Shown: piece after piece, positions 1-7,344 of the stretch
How positions within the stretch are numbered: the first letter of the stretch is position 1
Layout: every line of letters begins with the position of its first letter
Origin: JBKHBT01 sp046542255
Lineage (GTDB): Bacteria; UBP14; UBA6098; JBKHBT01
Direction: 5' to 3'
Assembly (NCBI GenBank): GCA_046542255.1
Contig: JBKHBT010000067.1
Coordinates: 1 to 18,239 of the forward strand
DNA: 18,239 nucleotides
Notes under the pieces: generated by a model
The model's database searches: none
Told to the model about the DNA's origin: nothing
The model's input: the letters and a program-made list of their open reading frames with translations, nothing else
Program-made: the position numbers and the translations under genes

Positions 1-22
1 TATATATATGGCTTTAAAAGAG
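1..22. repeat. Left copy of a 22-bp direct repeat shared by both window ends
   Basis: Bases 1-22 are identical to 18158-18179. The repeat is a TATATATAT run followed by GGCTTTAAAAGAG. The two copies diverge directly after it. The left copy starts at the very first base of the window, so it may extend further outside. Each copy contains an ATG followed by codons for Ala-Leu-Lys-Glu, but both frames hit a stop within 8-17 codons, so it is not a gene. Its role is unknown; a dispersed repeat is the simplest reading. Confidence 0.6.
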
Positions 23-73
23 ATTCAGTGTTAAATTTAGGTAAAGTAAACAATCTCGACTTGAATCCTCGTT

Positions 74-90
74 GAGAAGCTCTGCTTCTC
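74..90. repeat. Perfect 7-bp hairpin
   Basis: Arms GAGAAGC (74-80) and GCTTCTC (84-90) are exact reverse complements around a 3-base TCT loop. No T-run follows on either strand, so it does not look like an intrinsic terminator. It starts the hairpin-rich block that runs to 214 and shares the AGC-rich theme of the neighbouring arms. Confidence 0.6.
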
Positions 91-110
91 TTAGGCTTTG
101 AAAGAATCGA

Positions 111-136
111 AGCGGAGCTTTGGAAAAGCTTGCGCT
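111..136. repeat. Imperfect hairpin
   Basis: AGCG (111-114) pairs with CGCT (133-136) and AGCTT (116-120) pairs with AAGCT (126-130) around a TGGAA loop, with a small internal mismatch between the two stem parts. It abuts and partly shares bases with the perfect 11-bp hairpin at 133-157, so the two structures are mutually exclusive. Confidence 0.45.
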
Positions 137-157
137 ACAAAGCAGAGCTTTGTAGCG
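133..157. repeat. Perfect 11-bp hairpin
   Basis: CGCTACAAAGC (133-143) and GCTTTGTAGCG (147-157) are exact reverse complements separated by AGA. The right arm is the first of three copies of the same 11-mer (147-157, 175-185, 203-213), because it lies inside the 28-bp tandem repeat. The single left arm could therefore pair with any of three right arms. No T-run follows on either strand. Confidence 0.7.
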
Positions 158-214
158 AGGGTATTTGGTTGAGAGCTTTGTAGCGAGGGTATTTGGTTGA
201 CAGCTTTGTAGCGA
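145..214. repeat. 28-bp tandem direct repeat, 2.5 copies
   Basis: Units 145-172 and 173-200 are identical (each begins GAGCTTTGTAGCG and ends ATTTGGTTGA). A third partial unit, 201-214, matches the first 14 bases with one change (C for G at its first base). There are no spacers between units, so it is not a CRISPR array. The unit is not a multiple of three and lies outside any gene. Confidence 0.8.
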
Positions 215-372
215 TAGCAGTAGTTTTGTTTATCTACTTATTGAATTTCACCATTTAGGTTAATTCAGTAAAGCTATAAGTTGTTTAATATTAAATAAAT
301 AGAAAGTTCACATTCCGATAAAACAGAATCGAGGTGTGTTCAGGGGATATAAAATATTGGGCAATTGCACAT

Positions 373-415
373 AAAAAAACTGCCCTTCGTCATCCGGGTG
401 GAGATGCGAAGGGCA
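373..415 (-). terminator. Intrinsic (rho-independent) terminator of the dcw operon
   Basis: Read on the minus strand, a stem with arms CGAAGGGCA and TGCCCTTCG (407-415 and 381-389, 9 bp, perfect) is extended by GATG/CATC (403-406 and 391-394) past a one-base bulge, with an 8-base loop. It is followed by G and then seven T residues (379-373). It lies 33 bases after the ftsZ stop codon, which is where the operon should end. This is a textbook intrinsic terminator shape. Confidence 0.9.
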
Positions 416-448
416 AGGGGTTTGGGTAGTTGGGAAGTAGAAGGAGAT

Positions 449-1789
449 TTATTTATTATTCCTCAAAAAAGCAGGAATATCATATTCACTTGTATCAATA
501 TCGAAATCGTCCTTTTCCGGCTCATCGGACTCCAAAGATGCTTCGATCTTTTTGGTCTCTTTCTTGATATCAGGCTCGATAAAAAAAACATCGGAATCTT
601 TTTCTTGCTTCGGCTGATATGAAGGAGCCTTTTCAAGTTTGGATTTCTTCTTTTTCGGTGGAGATGGAACATTCAGGTCGCCGCCATCTGTGAAAATATC
701 CAGAATATCATTATCCTTTTTGGTATTCATGGTAGAGACATTGTTAGTAATAATTTTCTTCTGTTGATTTCTCTTGAAACCAGCAGCTATGACGCTCACA
801 CGCAATTTATTGCCAAGATTATTATCAATTGTTGTACCGAAAATGAAATTGGCCTGCGGGCCTGCAGCTTTGCTGACAATATCGGCAGCTACCGATACTT
901 CGTACATTGTAAGATTGCTTCCAGAAATGTTCATCACAACACCTTTGGCACCATTTATAGAAACACCTTCCAGCATCGGTGATGATATCGCTTTTGTCGC
1001 TGCAATTTCGGCGCGATCTTGATTATCATCTGTCTCTGCTTCGCCGATACCAATAAGAGCATCACCACCAGCTTCAGAAATAACAGCCCTAACATCGGTG
1101 ATATCCAGATTAATAATTCCGGGTATAGTGATAAGGTCAGAGACGCTCTTGACACCTTGATGGAGCATTTCATCTGCCGTCAGAAGTGCTTCCTGGAAAC
1201 TTGTCGAAGGATCCACAATATCCAATAGCCTCTGATTGGGAATAACTATCAGCGTATCTACGATACCCTGTAATTCTTTAATTGCATTTTCAGCATTTTG
1301 CTTTCTCGTATTTCCTTCGAAAGAAAACGGTTTTGTAACAACAGCCACTGAAAGTGCTCCCGTTTCTCTTGCAATCTCTGCAACGACCGGAGCAGCGCCA
1401 CTACCTGTTCCACCGCCCATACCAGCTGTTATGAATATCATATCGGAACCATCGAGCAGTTCTTTTAATGTCTCGGAATCTGTTTCTGCAGCTTTTCTTC
1501 CATTTTCAGGGTCGCCACCTGCGCCTAAGCCTTTATTTGACTTATGGCCGATAACCAACTTTGTGGGTGCAGATGACATTTCAATTGCCTGTGCATCTGT
1601 ATTGAGTGCGATATACTCGACTTTCTCGAGTTTGGCTTCGATCATTCTCTCGACCGAATTGTTTCCTGCGCCACCGATACCAACAACTACGATGCGCTCT
1701 TTTCCTTCTGGAATGTACCTTTGAACCGTTTCAACAACTTCTTCTTCAGTTGCTTCAAAAGCATCATCAACTGGTTCTACAAAACTCAT
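449..1789 (-). CDS. ftsZ: Cell division GTPase FtsZ
   Basis: FtsZ is the tubulin-like GTPase that forms the Z ring at midcell and recruits the divisome. The 446-residue product has the nucleotide-binding GGGTGSGAAP signature at residues 125-134, an N-terminal GIGGAGNN loop at 37-44, and the T7 synergy loop NLDITDV at 227-233 with its catalytic Asp. The core ends near residue 340. A charged, lysine- and acid-rich linker (about 341-435) follows, then the conserved C-terminal peptide DIPAFLRNNK, which binds FtsA and other membrane tethers. The acidic N-terminal extension is about 20 residues longer than in E. coli FtsZ. ATG at 1789 is preceded by a strong GGAGG (1796-1800), spacing 6. It follows ftsA by 39 bases and is the last gene before the operon terminator. 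Confidence 0.98.
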   Translation of the reverse strand: MSFVEPVDDAFEATEEEVVETVQRYIPEGKERIVVVGIGGAGNNSVERMIEAKLEKVEYIALNTDAQAIEMSSAPTKLVIGHKSNKGLGAGGDPENGRKAAETDSETLKELLDGSDMIFITAGMGGGTGSGAAPVVAEIARETGALSVAVVTKPFSFEGNTRKQNAENAIKELQGIVDTLIVIPNQRLLDIVDPSTSFQEALLTADEMLHQGVKSVSDLITIPGIINLDITDVRAVISEAGGDALIGIGEAETDDNQDRAEIAATKAISSPMLEGVSINGAKGVVMNISGSNLTMYEVSVAADIVSKAAGPQANFIFGTTIDNNLGNKLRVSVIAAGFKRNQQKKIITNNVSTMNTKKDNDILDIFTDGGDLNVPSPPKKKKSKLEKAPSYQPKQEKDSDVFFIEPDIKKETKKIEASLESDEPEKDDFDIDTSEYDIPAFLRNNK

Positions 1790-1828
1790 GACAAACCTCC
1801 ATTTGTAATGTTACTAAAATAATTATTA

Positions 1829-3061
1829 TCATTTATAAGCCTTTTTAACCCAAAAATTCCTAAAAGTTTGAATAACCTTCGAAAAGAAGCTTCTCTTACG
1901 TCTTTTCTTGCTTTTGGGTAAAGCATTTTTTTCAATCGTCACCAAAACAGCTCCCACAGCTGCCGAATGAATTGGTGTTTTAATAAAATCTTTCATCTCC
2001 GTACCCTCGGCAGGGATACCTATTCTTACAGGCACATCAAATATCTTTTCAGCGATTTGAATCAAGCCTGGCAACTGGGATGTGCCACCTGTTAAGACGA
2101 TGCCCGCGGTCAATTTATCAAAAAGGCCTGCTTTCTGCATTCTATTTTTAGACATGCTGAGAATTTCTTCGATTCTTGGCCTAATAATATTCACCAGCAA
2201 TTGCCTTGTTACCTGTCTTGGTTTTCTGCCTCCGATTCCGGCGATTTCAATCATTTCATTTTCACTGATTTTCTCCTGAAGACAGTGGCCATTTTCGACT
2301 TTGATCTTCTCTGCATGTTTTTCTGGAATTCTTAGTCCGACACTTATGTCATGTGAAATGCTCTTTCCAGCGAATCTAATCGAGTCGGCAAATATCATTC
2401 TCCTTTTGCTCATGATGCCAATATCTGTGGTGCCGTGGCCTATATCGAGTATTGCTACGCCAAGTTCTGCTTCTTCTTCGAGTAAAACAGAATTGGCGGC
2501 CCCTTCGACCCCCAGAGTGACATAATCGATTTTCAACCTTTGCGCTTCGAGAATATGGAAAATATTATTTATCGTCGTCGTGCCGAGAGTTGCGATATTT
2601 ACATCCGCTTCCAATCTGATGCCGACCATGCCAACAGGATCTTCGATACCGATCTGGTCATTAACAGTAAAGGTTTCGACAAAGGTTTCAACGATAGTTT
2701 GGTCAGCCGGGATTACTACAGCACGAGCACTTTCTAATAGTTCGTAAACATCGTCATGGTTTATCTGGCCGCGTTCTTTTGGTATAGCGACAAACCCATG
2801 GCTTTTTACCCATTTTAAGGTCTCGCCACCCATCGATACAGTTACATAAGCAATCTTTTTGTCTGCTATTTCTTCGGCCTGTTTGAGCGCTCTTAGAATC
2901 GATGCGGAAGCCTTCTCGATATTGACTATACTTCCATGCTGAACGCCCTCAGAAAGGGCTTCTCCCAATCCGATTATATTGATTCCACCATCAGCTTCTT
3001 GTTCTGCGATTATGATTATTGTATTTTTGCTGCCTACATCTATTACTGCAATTGTGTCCAT
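1829..3061 (-). CDS. ftsA: Cell division protein FtsA (actin-like Z-ring membrane anchor)
   Basis: FtsA is an actin-fold ATPase that tethers FtsZ to the inner membrane. The 410-residue product shows phosphate-1 DVGSKNT (8-14), phosphate-2 DIGHGTTDI (206-214) and an adenosine-binding loop GGTSQLPG (325-332). The FtsA-specific 1C domain would lie between about 85 and 165. The C-terminus (392-410) is a basic and aromatic amphipathic helix preceded by a KKRRKR stretch, matching the family's membrane-targeting sequence. ATG at 3061 has GAGG five bases upstream. It sits 13 bases after ftsQ and 39 bases before ftsZ, the usual ftsQ-ftsA-ftsZ order. MreB and DnaK share the fold, but the neighbours and C-terminal helix fix the assignment. 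Confidence 0.97.
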   Translation of the reverse strand: MDTIAVIDVGSKNTIIIIAEQEADGGINIIGLGEALSEGVQHGSIVNIEKASASILRALKQAEEIADKKIAYVTVSMGGETLKWVKSHGFVAIPKERGQINHDDVYELLESARAVVIPADQTIVETFVETFTVNDQIGIEDPVGMVGIRLEADVNIATLGTTTINNIFHILEAQRLKIDYVTLGVEGAANSVLLEEEAELGVAILDIGHGTTDIGIMSKRRMIFADSIRFAGKSISHDISVGLRIPEKHAEKIKVENGHCLQEKISENEMIEIAGIGGRKPRQVTRQLLVNIIRPRIEEILSMSKNRMQKAGLFDKLTAGIVLTGGTSQLPGLIQIAEKIFDVPVRIGIPAEGTEMKDFIKTPIHSAAVGAVLVTIEKNALPKSKKRRKRSFFSKVIQTFRNFWVKKAYK

Positions 3062-3074
3062 CTTTACCTCTTAA

Positions 3075-3836
3075 TCAACCTTTGTAACCTTCTTTAAATT
3101 TCAGTATCACTCTGTCTTCGAATCGAAGGTCGACAATTTTTAATCTCTCGCGCTCGCAATAAACTGCGGGCAAAGAGTGAATCAATTTTTCGATTTTATC
3201 TTCATATTGCTTTTTTTTACCAATTACTATGGCAAGTCCATCCGGAATCATTCTTATAGAAATACCCTGTTCATAAGAATAGTTAATCTCTGAAATATTA
3301 ACCAAAAGATCTGGTTGGATATTTTTAACCGATTCAATAAATATTATTATATCTTTTAATGCATAGCTTTGTATTTCAGAAAATTCCTTAGCTTCTATAT
3401 AGCTGGACAATCCCGATATAATAGGTAGATCAGGTATCATCGAAGGATCATCGAAGGGTATAAGGATTCTTTCCTTTGTTAAACCATAGATTTTCTCTAG
3501 ATTTATCAAGACTATTGGTTGATGTTCAACAATAAAGATTTCCAGTCGATTCGGAAAGATACGCCTTATTTGCGCCTTTTTAATTTCAGAGATATTTGAT
3601 ATAGCTTCTTCTTTAGTTTGAATATCTGCCAGGACAATATTTTGATTTAGTTGATCATCTATGATTTTGAAAATATCTCCGGAATACAATTCTGCTGCAC
3701 CATAAAGTTCTACAAACTCGATATTAAAATCTGGATTAGAAAATAGAAAAGCCATCATCGTAAGAATCAACAACGCAAAAACCAATACTAATGAAGTAAT
3801 ATTTGCCATTTTCTTTTTAATAGTAGATTTTTCCAT
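3075..3836 (-). CDS. ftsQ: Cell division protein FtsQ (DivIB-like, POTRA domain)
   Basis: FtsQ is a bitopic divisome protein that binds FtsL and its partner outside the inner membrane. The 253-residue product has a short basic cytoplasmic N-terminus, one membrane segment (about 13-33) and a POTRA-type domain (about 38-106) containing the family-like stretch IRRIFPNRLEIFIVEHQPIV, followed by an FtsQ beta domain. Sequence conservation is low, as usual for FtsQ, so the call rests on architecture plus position between murB and ftsA. I chose ATG at 3836: AAAGGG at 3845-3850 lies 8 bases upstream. An in-frame GTG at 3845 overlaps that site and would leave no spacer. The gene overlaps the end of murB by 20 bases. 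Confidence 0.9.
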   Translation of the reverse strand: MEKSTIKKKMANITSLVLVFALLILTMMAFLFSNPDFNIEFVELYGAAELYSGDIFKIIDDQLNQNIVLADIQTKEEAISNISEIKKAQIRRIFPNRLEIFIVEHQPIVLINLEKIYGLTKERILIPFDDPSMIPDLPIISGLSSYIEAKEFSEIQSYALKDIIIFIESVKNIQPDLLVNISEINYSYEQGISIRMIPDGLAIVIGKKKQYEDKIEKLIHSLPAVYCERERLKIVDLRFEDRVILKFKEGYKG

Positions 3837-4731
3837 CGAATTCACCCTTTAGTATGATTTCTGTCTCGAGTTGGATATTCTTATATTTTTTTACAGTCTT
3901 TTTTACCATTTTAATAAGTTTCCAAATATCTCCTGCTTTTGCTGCTGATGAGCTTATTATAAAATTTGCATGTTTCGATGATACTTCTGCACCATTATAC
4001 GAAAGTCCTTTAAGGCCGATTTCATCGATAATTTTTCCAGCATGTTCGCCTTCCGGATTTTTGAAAACACAGCCTGCCGATCGCTTATTCAGAGGTTGGT
4101 TTTCATCTCTTTTATTATTGATCTCTTTTATTTTCGCTATGCATTTCTCACTATCTTCTATTGTCATCAAAAATTCTGCCCAGAGATAAATCATCCTATT
4201 AGGGCCTTTTCTATATTCGAAATTCATAGCACCCTGATCATGCCAATGCATTTCACAGTTCTTTTTATCGATGCCTTTTATTTTGATTATCTTATCAGAA
4301 ATTTCAGTACCATAGGCTCCGGCATTCATATAGAGAGCACCGCCGACACTACCGGGGATTCCTGCTAAATCTTCCAATCCAGAAAGTCCATTCTCTGCGC
4401 ATTTTCTGACAAGGTCCCATAGCAAAGCCATAGCGCCAACTGTTACGATCGAGCCATTAATATCGATTTTCCTGAATTTCTTGCCAAATTGAACAACCAC
4501 ACCAGGATAACCTTTATCAGAAATCAAAATATTGCTGCCATTTCCCAAAATCATATAAGGTATTCTGTTAGAACATAAAATTTCTATTGTATCGGCAGCT
4601 TCTCTATCGGTTTCTGGGAAGATCATCAAAGGTGTTTCTCCGCCTACGCCATAGGTTGTATATGGCGCTAAAATTTCATTCTTTTTTGTCCTAACTGAAT
4701 TTTCAATCTTTTTTAAGGCAGATTTTTTCAT
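3817..4731 (-). CDS. murB: UDP-N-acetylenolpyruvoylglucosamine reductase MurB
   Basis: MurB is the FAD-dependent enzyme that reduces UDP-GlcNAc-enolpyruvate with NADPH to UDP-MurNAc. The 304-residue length suggests the shorter type II family. FAD-binding features include ILGNGSNILI (61-70) and GLEDLAGIPGSVGGALYMNAGAYG (split over 118-141). Arg174 in YRKG and Glu291 near the C-terminus correspond to catalytic positions. The usual catalytic Ser of the GSxFKNP motif is Cys221 here (SAGCVFKNP); see findings. ATG at 4731 overlaps the murC stop by four bases (ATGA), with GGGAG just upstream. Its 3' end overlaps ftsQ by 20 bases, implying translational coupling. Confidence 0.96.
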   Translation of the reverse strand: MKKSALKKIENSVRTKKNEILAPYTTYGVGGETPLMIFPETDREAADTIEILCSNRIPYMILGNGSNILISDKGYPGVVVQFGKKFRKIDINGSIVTVGAMALLWDLVRKCAENGLSGLEDLAGIPGSVGGALYMNAGAYGTEISDKIIKIKGIDKKNCEMHWHDQGAMNFEYRKGPNRMIYLWAEFLMTIEDSEKCIAKIKEINNKRDENQPLNKRSAGCVFKNPEGEHAGKIIDEIGLKGLSYNGAEVSSKHANFIISSSAAKAGDIWKLIKMVKKTVKKYKNIQLETEIILKGEFDGKIYY

Positions 4732-6107
4732 TTTTCTCCCAGTATTTTGAAAAATTCTTCGGCTACAATATTGACATTACCCGCACCAAGTACTAATACC
4801 ATATCACCCGGTTTTGTAATATCTAATAGCTTCTGTGCTATTGTGTCTCTTTTGGGAATATAATGCACATCTCGATGGCCATAATCTTTCGCCGATTGGG
4901 CAATAATCTCACCAGTAATTCCTTCGATAGGCTTCTCTCTTGCTGGATAAATCGATGTAACAATCAAGGTGTCCGAATTTAGAAATGCTTTTCCGAAATC
5001 ATCGGCAAAACGCTCTGTTCTCGAATAGAGATGCGGTTGGAAAACAACTATTATTCTGCGGTCATATCCCATTCTGGCACCATCCAATGTGGCTCGCACC
5101 TCGGTTGGGTGATGAGCAAAATCATCCACTATGAGTATATCATTTTTCTGCCCAATAATCTGGAATCTTCTGAAGACTCCCTTGAAAGCTGCGATTCCAG
5201 AAGCGATATCATCGAAATCCATTCCCATCTCAATACCTGTTGCAACTGCTGCAAGAGTATTTCTCACATTATGCAATCCAAGCAGATTGACTTTGATCTC
5301 GCCCAATTTTTTGCCAAATGCTTCTACGGTAAATTTGCTATAGTTCAAACCGAAAGAAACCTTAATCGCCCTGATATCCGATTGAGTCGAAAGGCCGTAA
5401 GTGATAACCCGGCGATTTAATCGGGGCAATAACTCTTGTAGGCTTCTTTCATCGAGGCAAATAATACTCGCTCCATAGAAAGGCACGCTATTTAAAAATT
5501 TAACGAAACTATCTTTCAAATCGTCATAGTCATCATAGCATTCCATGTGTTCTTTTTCCATATTTGTAACAATTGCGATTACGGGAGATAGTTTGAGAAA
5601 TGTCTTATCGAATTCATCGGCCTCTAAAACCATATGCGGGCCTTTTCCGAGTCTTGCATTACCTTCGAGATTGTTCGATCTACCACCGACGATAATAGTA
5701 GGGTCATAATCAGCATCTTCGATCATGACACCGATTAGCGATGTTGTAGTCGATTTACCATGAGTGCCTGCGATATGGATACCTGTTTTGAGCCTTGATA
5801 GTTCTGCCAGCATTTCTGCGCGGCCAATTATTGGTATTCCCATATCTCGAGCAGCATCGATCTCCGGATTTTGCCCTGTAATTGCAGAAGAATAAACCAA
5901 TACATCGGCATTATTAATATTATCATAACTATGGCCTATATAAATTTTTGCGCCTTTTTTGCGAAGATTCTCGATTACTTTAGAATCATTGATATCCGAG
6001 CCAGATACAATATAGCCCAAACCTAAAAGTATTTCTGCAATCGCCGACATTCCAGAACCACCGATTCCTATAAGATGTATTTTTTTTACTCTTCCGAAAA
6101 TAGTCAT
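4728..6107 (-). CDS. murC: UDP-N-acetylmuramate--L-alanine ligase MurC
   Basis: MurC is the cytoplasmic Mur ligase that adds L-alanine to UDP-MurNAc using ATP. The 459-residue protein has the MurC N-terminal nucleotide loop GIGGSGMSAIAE (14-25), an ATP P-loop GTHGKSTT (114-121) and a central EADEFDKTFL stretch, all typical of MurC rather than the other Mur ligases. Length is normal for the family. Its ATG (6105-6107) overlaps the stop of the small ORF upstream by four bases, with a GGGAG six bases before the start. Its own TGA overlaps the murB start in the same way. Confidence 0.97.
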   Translation of the reverse strand: MTIFGRVKKIHLIGIGGSGMSAIAEILLGLGYIVSGSDINDSKVIENLRKKGAKIYIGHSYDNINNADVLVYSSAITGQNPEIDAARDMGIPIIGRAEMLAELSRLKTGIHIAGTHGKSTTTSLIGVMIEDADYDPTIIVGGRSNNLEGNARLGKGPHMVLEADEFDKTFLKLSPVIAIVTNMEKEHMECYDDYDDLKDSFVKFLNSVPFYGASIICLDERSLQELLPRLNRRVITYGLSTQSDIRAIKVSFGLNYSKFTVEAFGKKLGEIKVNLLGLHNVRNTLAAVATGIEMGMDFDDIASGIAAFKGVFRRFQIIGQKNDILIVDDFAHHPTEVRATLDGARMGYDRRIIVVFQPHLYSRTERFADDFGKAFLNSDTLIVTSIYPAREKPIEGITGEIIAQSAKDYGHRDVHYIPKRDTIAQKLLDITKPGDMVLVLGAGNVNIVAEEFFKILGEK

Positions 6108-6244
6108 CTTCTGCTCCCAGAAATCATAAGATTTTCATCCATATCTTTATCATCGCACCCCGAATCTTTTTCGGATTCTTGTTTAGTTGTCTCATCCTCG
6201 ATTATGCTTTCAATTAAATTCCACAATGTATCTTCTCTTTTCAT
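6104..6244 (-). CDS. Small acidic 46-residue protein of unknown function, between murG and murC
   Basis: A complete ORF of 46 codons plus TGA exactly fills the murG-murC gap. Its ATG (6242-6244) overlaps the murG TGA (6241-6243) as ATGA, and its TGA (6104-6106) overlaps the murC ATG (6105-6107) as ATGA, so it is tightly coupled at both ends like the flanking genes. A G-run at the end of murG lies four bases before the ATG and could serve as ribosome binding site. The product starts MKREDTLWNLIESIIEDE, which could form an amphipathic helix. The rest is hydrophilic: 14 Asp/Glu against 7 Lys/Arg over the whole protein, one Cys (30), ending SGSRR. No signal peptide or membrane segment is visible. 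I recognise no family. Confidence 0.7.
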   Translation of the reverse strand: MKREDTLWNLIESIIEDETTKQESEKDSGCDDKDMDENLMISGSRR

Positions 6245-7344
6245 TTTGCCCCCATCGAAAAAATTATATCCTGGCAAATATTTTCCAGAGCATTTGGTTT
6301 GCCGAGTTTAAGAGCTGCTTTTTTCATTCTATCGAGATTATTTTTCTGCATTATATCTGACAATGTATCCGATAGTATTCCAGCCTCTAACTTGCCATCT
6401 TTTATGGCTACAGCAGCTCCACATTCTACAAATGCTTGCGCATTTTTAGTCTGATGATCTGCTGCTGCATAGGGATAAGGCACAAGTATAGAAGGCTTGC
6501 CATAACCTGCAATTTCGGCCAATGTCAAGGCACCAGCTCTTGCGATAACAATATCAGAAGCTTTATAGAATCTATCCATATCCTTTATGAAATGATGCAA
6601 TGAAACATATGCGGGAATATTCCCATTGAAAGAGCTTACTATATCATTATAATTTCTATTGCCGGTTTGCCAGAGAATATTGTATTGTCCTGAATAGTCA
6701 CAGAACTTTCTTATTGCACTATTAATCGATTTTGCACCCTGACTTCCACCAGTTATGAATATTGTATTCTTTTTTGGGTTGAGGCTCAATTCGCTAAGAA
6801 ATGCTTCTCTATCGAATTCATCATCCGAAATATCGACCGGGTTTCCCATAAGAACAGCATTTTTAGATGATTTGAAATACTCTTGACTTCCCGGGAAGCT
6901 ATAATAAACCCTTTTGGCCCATCTGGATGCATATCTTTGTGTTATCCCGGGATAGCTATTTTGCTCTTGCAAGAAAAGCGGCGTCCTCATTATAGCAGCT
7001 GCAATCGATGCAGGGCCGGATGCAAATCCACCGGTCGATATAATTGCATCAGGAGCAAACTTCTTTATGACTGATCGGGCTTTTAATACTGTTGATATCA
7101 GCATAAATGGAAAGATTATCGCCTTTGTCCCGATTTTCCTTGGCATCGGTTTCACATCGATAGTCACAATATCAAATCCCCAATCTGGTACTATTTTCGA
7201 TTCCAGGCCTTTTTTGCCGCCTATGAACATGATCCTTGCTCCATATTTTTTCCTGAGATAGCGAGCAATTCTGCAAGCCGGGATTATATGTCCTCCCGTT
7301 CCGCCTGCGGCTAATAAAAATGCCCTTTCTGATTGCGTTTTCAT
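6241..7344 (-). CDS. murG: UDP-GlcNAc:lipid I N-acetylglucosaminyltransferase MurG
   Basis: MurG is the membrane-associated GT-B (GT28) enzyme that adds GlcNAc to lipid I, giving lipid II. The 367-residue product shows the N-terminal G-loop GGTGGH (14-19), a second loop GGSQGAKSIN (199-208), the donor-binding stretch ARAGALTLAEI (268-278) and PYAAADHQ (291-298). Two adjacent ATG codons occur. I prefer 7344 because the AGGAG at 7349-7353 is only one base from the ATG at 7347 but four from 7344. The ftsW frame as read continues 173 bases into this gene; since the murG N-terminal motif starts by residue 9, the murG start itself is sound. The 3' end overlaps the small ORF by four bases. Confidence 0.97.
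   Translation of the reverse strand: MKTQSERAFLLAAGGTGGHIIPACRIARYLRKKYGARIMFIGGKKGLESKIVPDWGFDIVTIDVKPMPRKIGTKAIIFPFMLISTVLKARSVIKKFAPDAIISTGGFASGPASIAAAIMRTPLFLQEQNSYPGITQRYASRWAKRVYYSFPGSQEYFKSSKNAVLMGNPVDISDDEFDREAFLSELSLNPKKNTIFITGGSQGAKSINSAIRKFCDYSGQYNILWQTGNRNYNDIVSSFNGNIPAYVSLHHFIKDMDRFYKASDIVIARAGALTLAEIAGYGKPSILVPYPYAAADHQTKNAQAFVECGAAVAIKDGKLEAGILSDTLSDIMQKNNLDRMKKAALKLGKPNALENICQDIIFSMGAK

Larger units (their letters stand above)
23..372. other. Non-coding stretch downstream of the dcw operon
   Basis: I find no credible gene here on either strand. The left part (74-214) is packed with inverted and tandem repeats, listed separately. The remainder, 215-372, is AT-rich and holds no structure I can name apart from the 8-base palindrome GCAATTGC at 361-368. 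The stretch lies beyond the operon terminator, so it is probably the spacer between ftsZ and a gene outside the window. Confidence 0.6.

Noticed and set aside
74..90. Intrinsic terminator of a plus-strand gene
   Set aside because: The hairpin is perfect but followed by TTAGGCTTTG, not a T-run.
145..214. Possible CRISPR array
   Set aside because: The 28-bp units abut with no spacers and there are no cas genes in the window.
1236..1724. 162-codon plus-strand open frame opposite ftsZ
   Set aside because: It is antisense to the most conserved part of ftsZ and its sequence is explained by that gene's codon pattern; no ribosome binding site or family resemblance.
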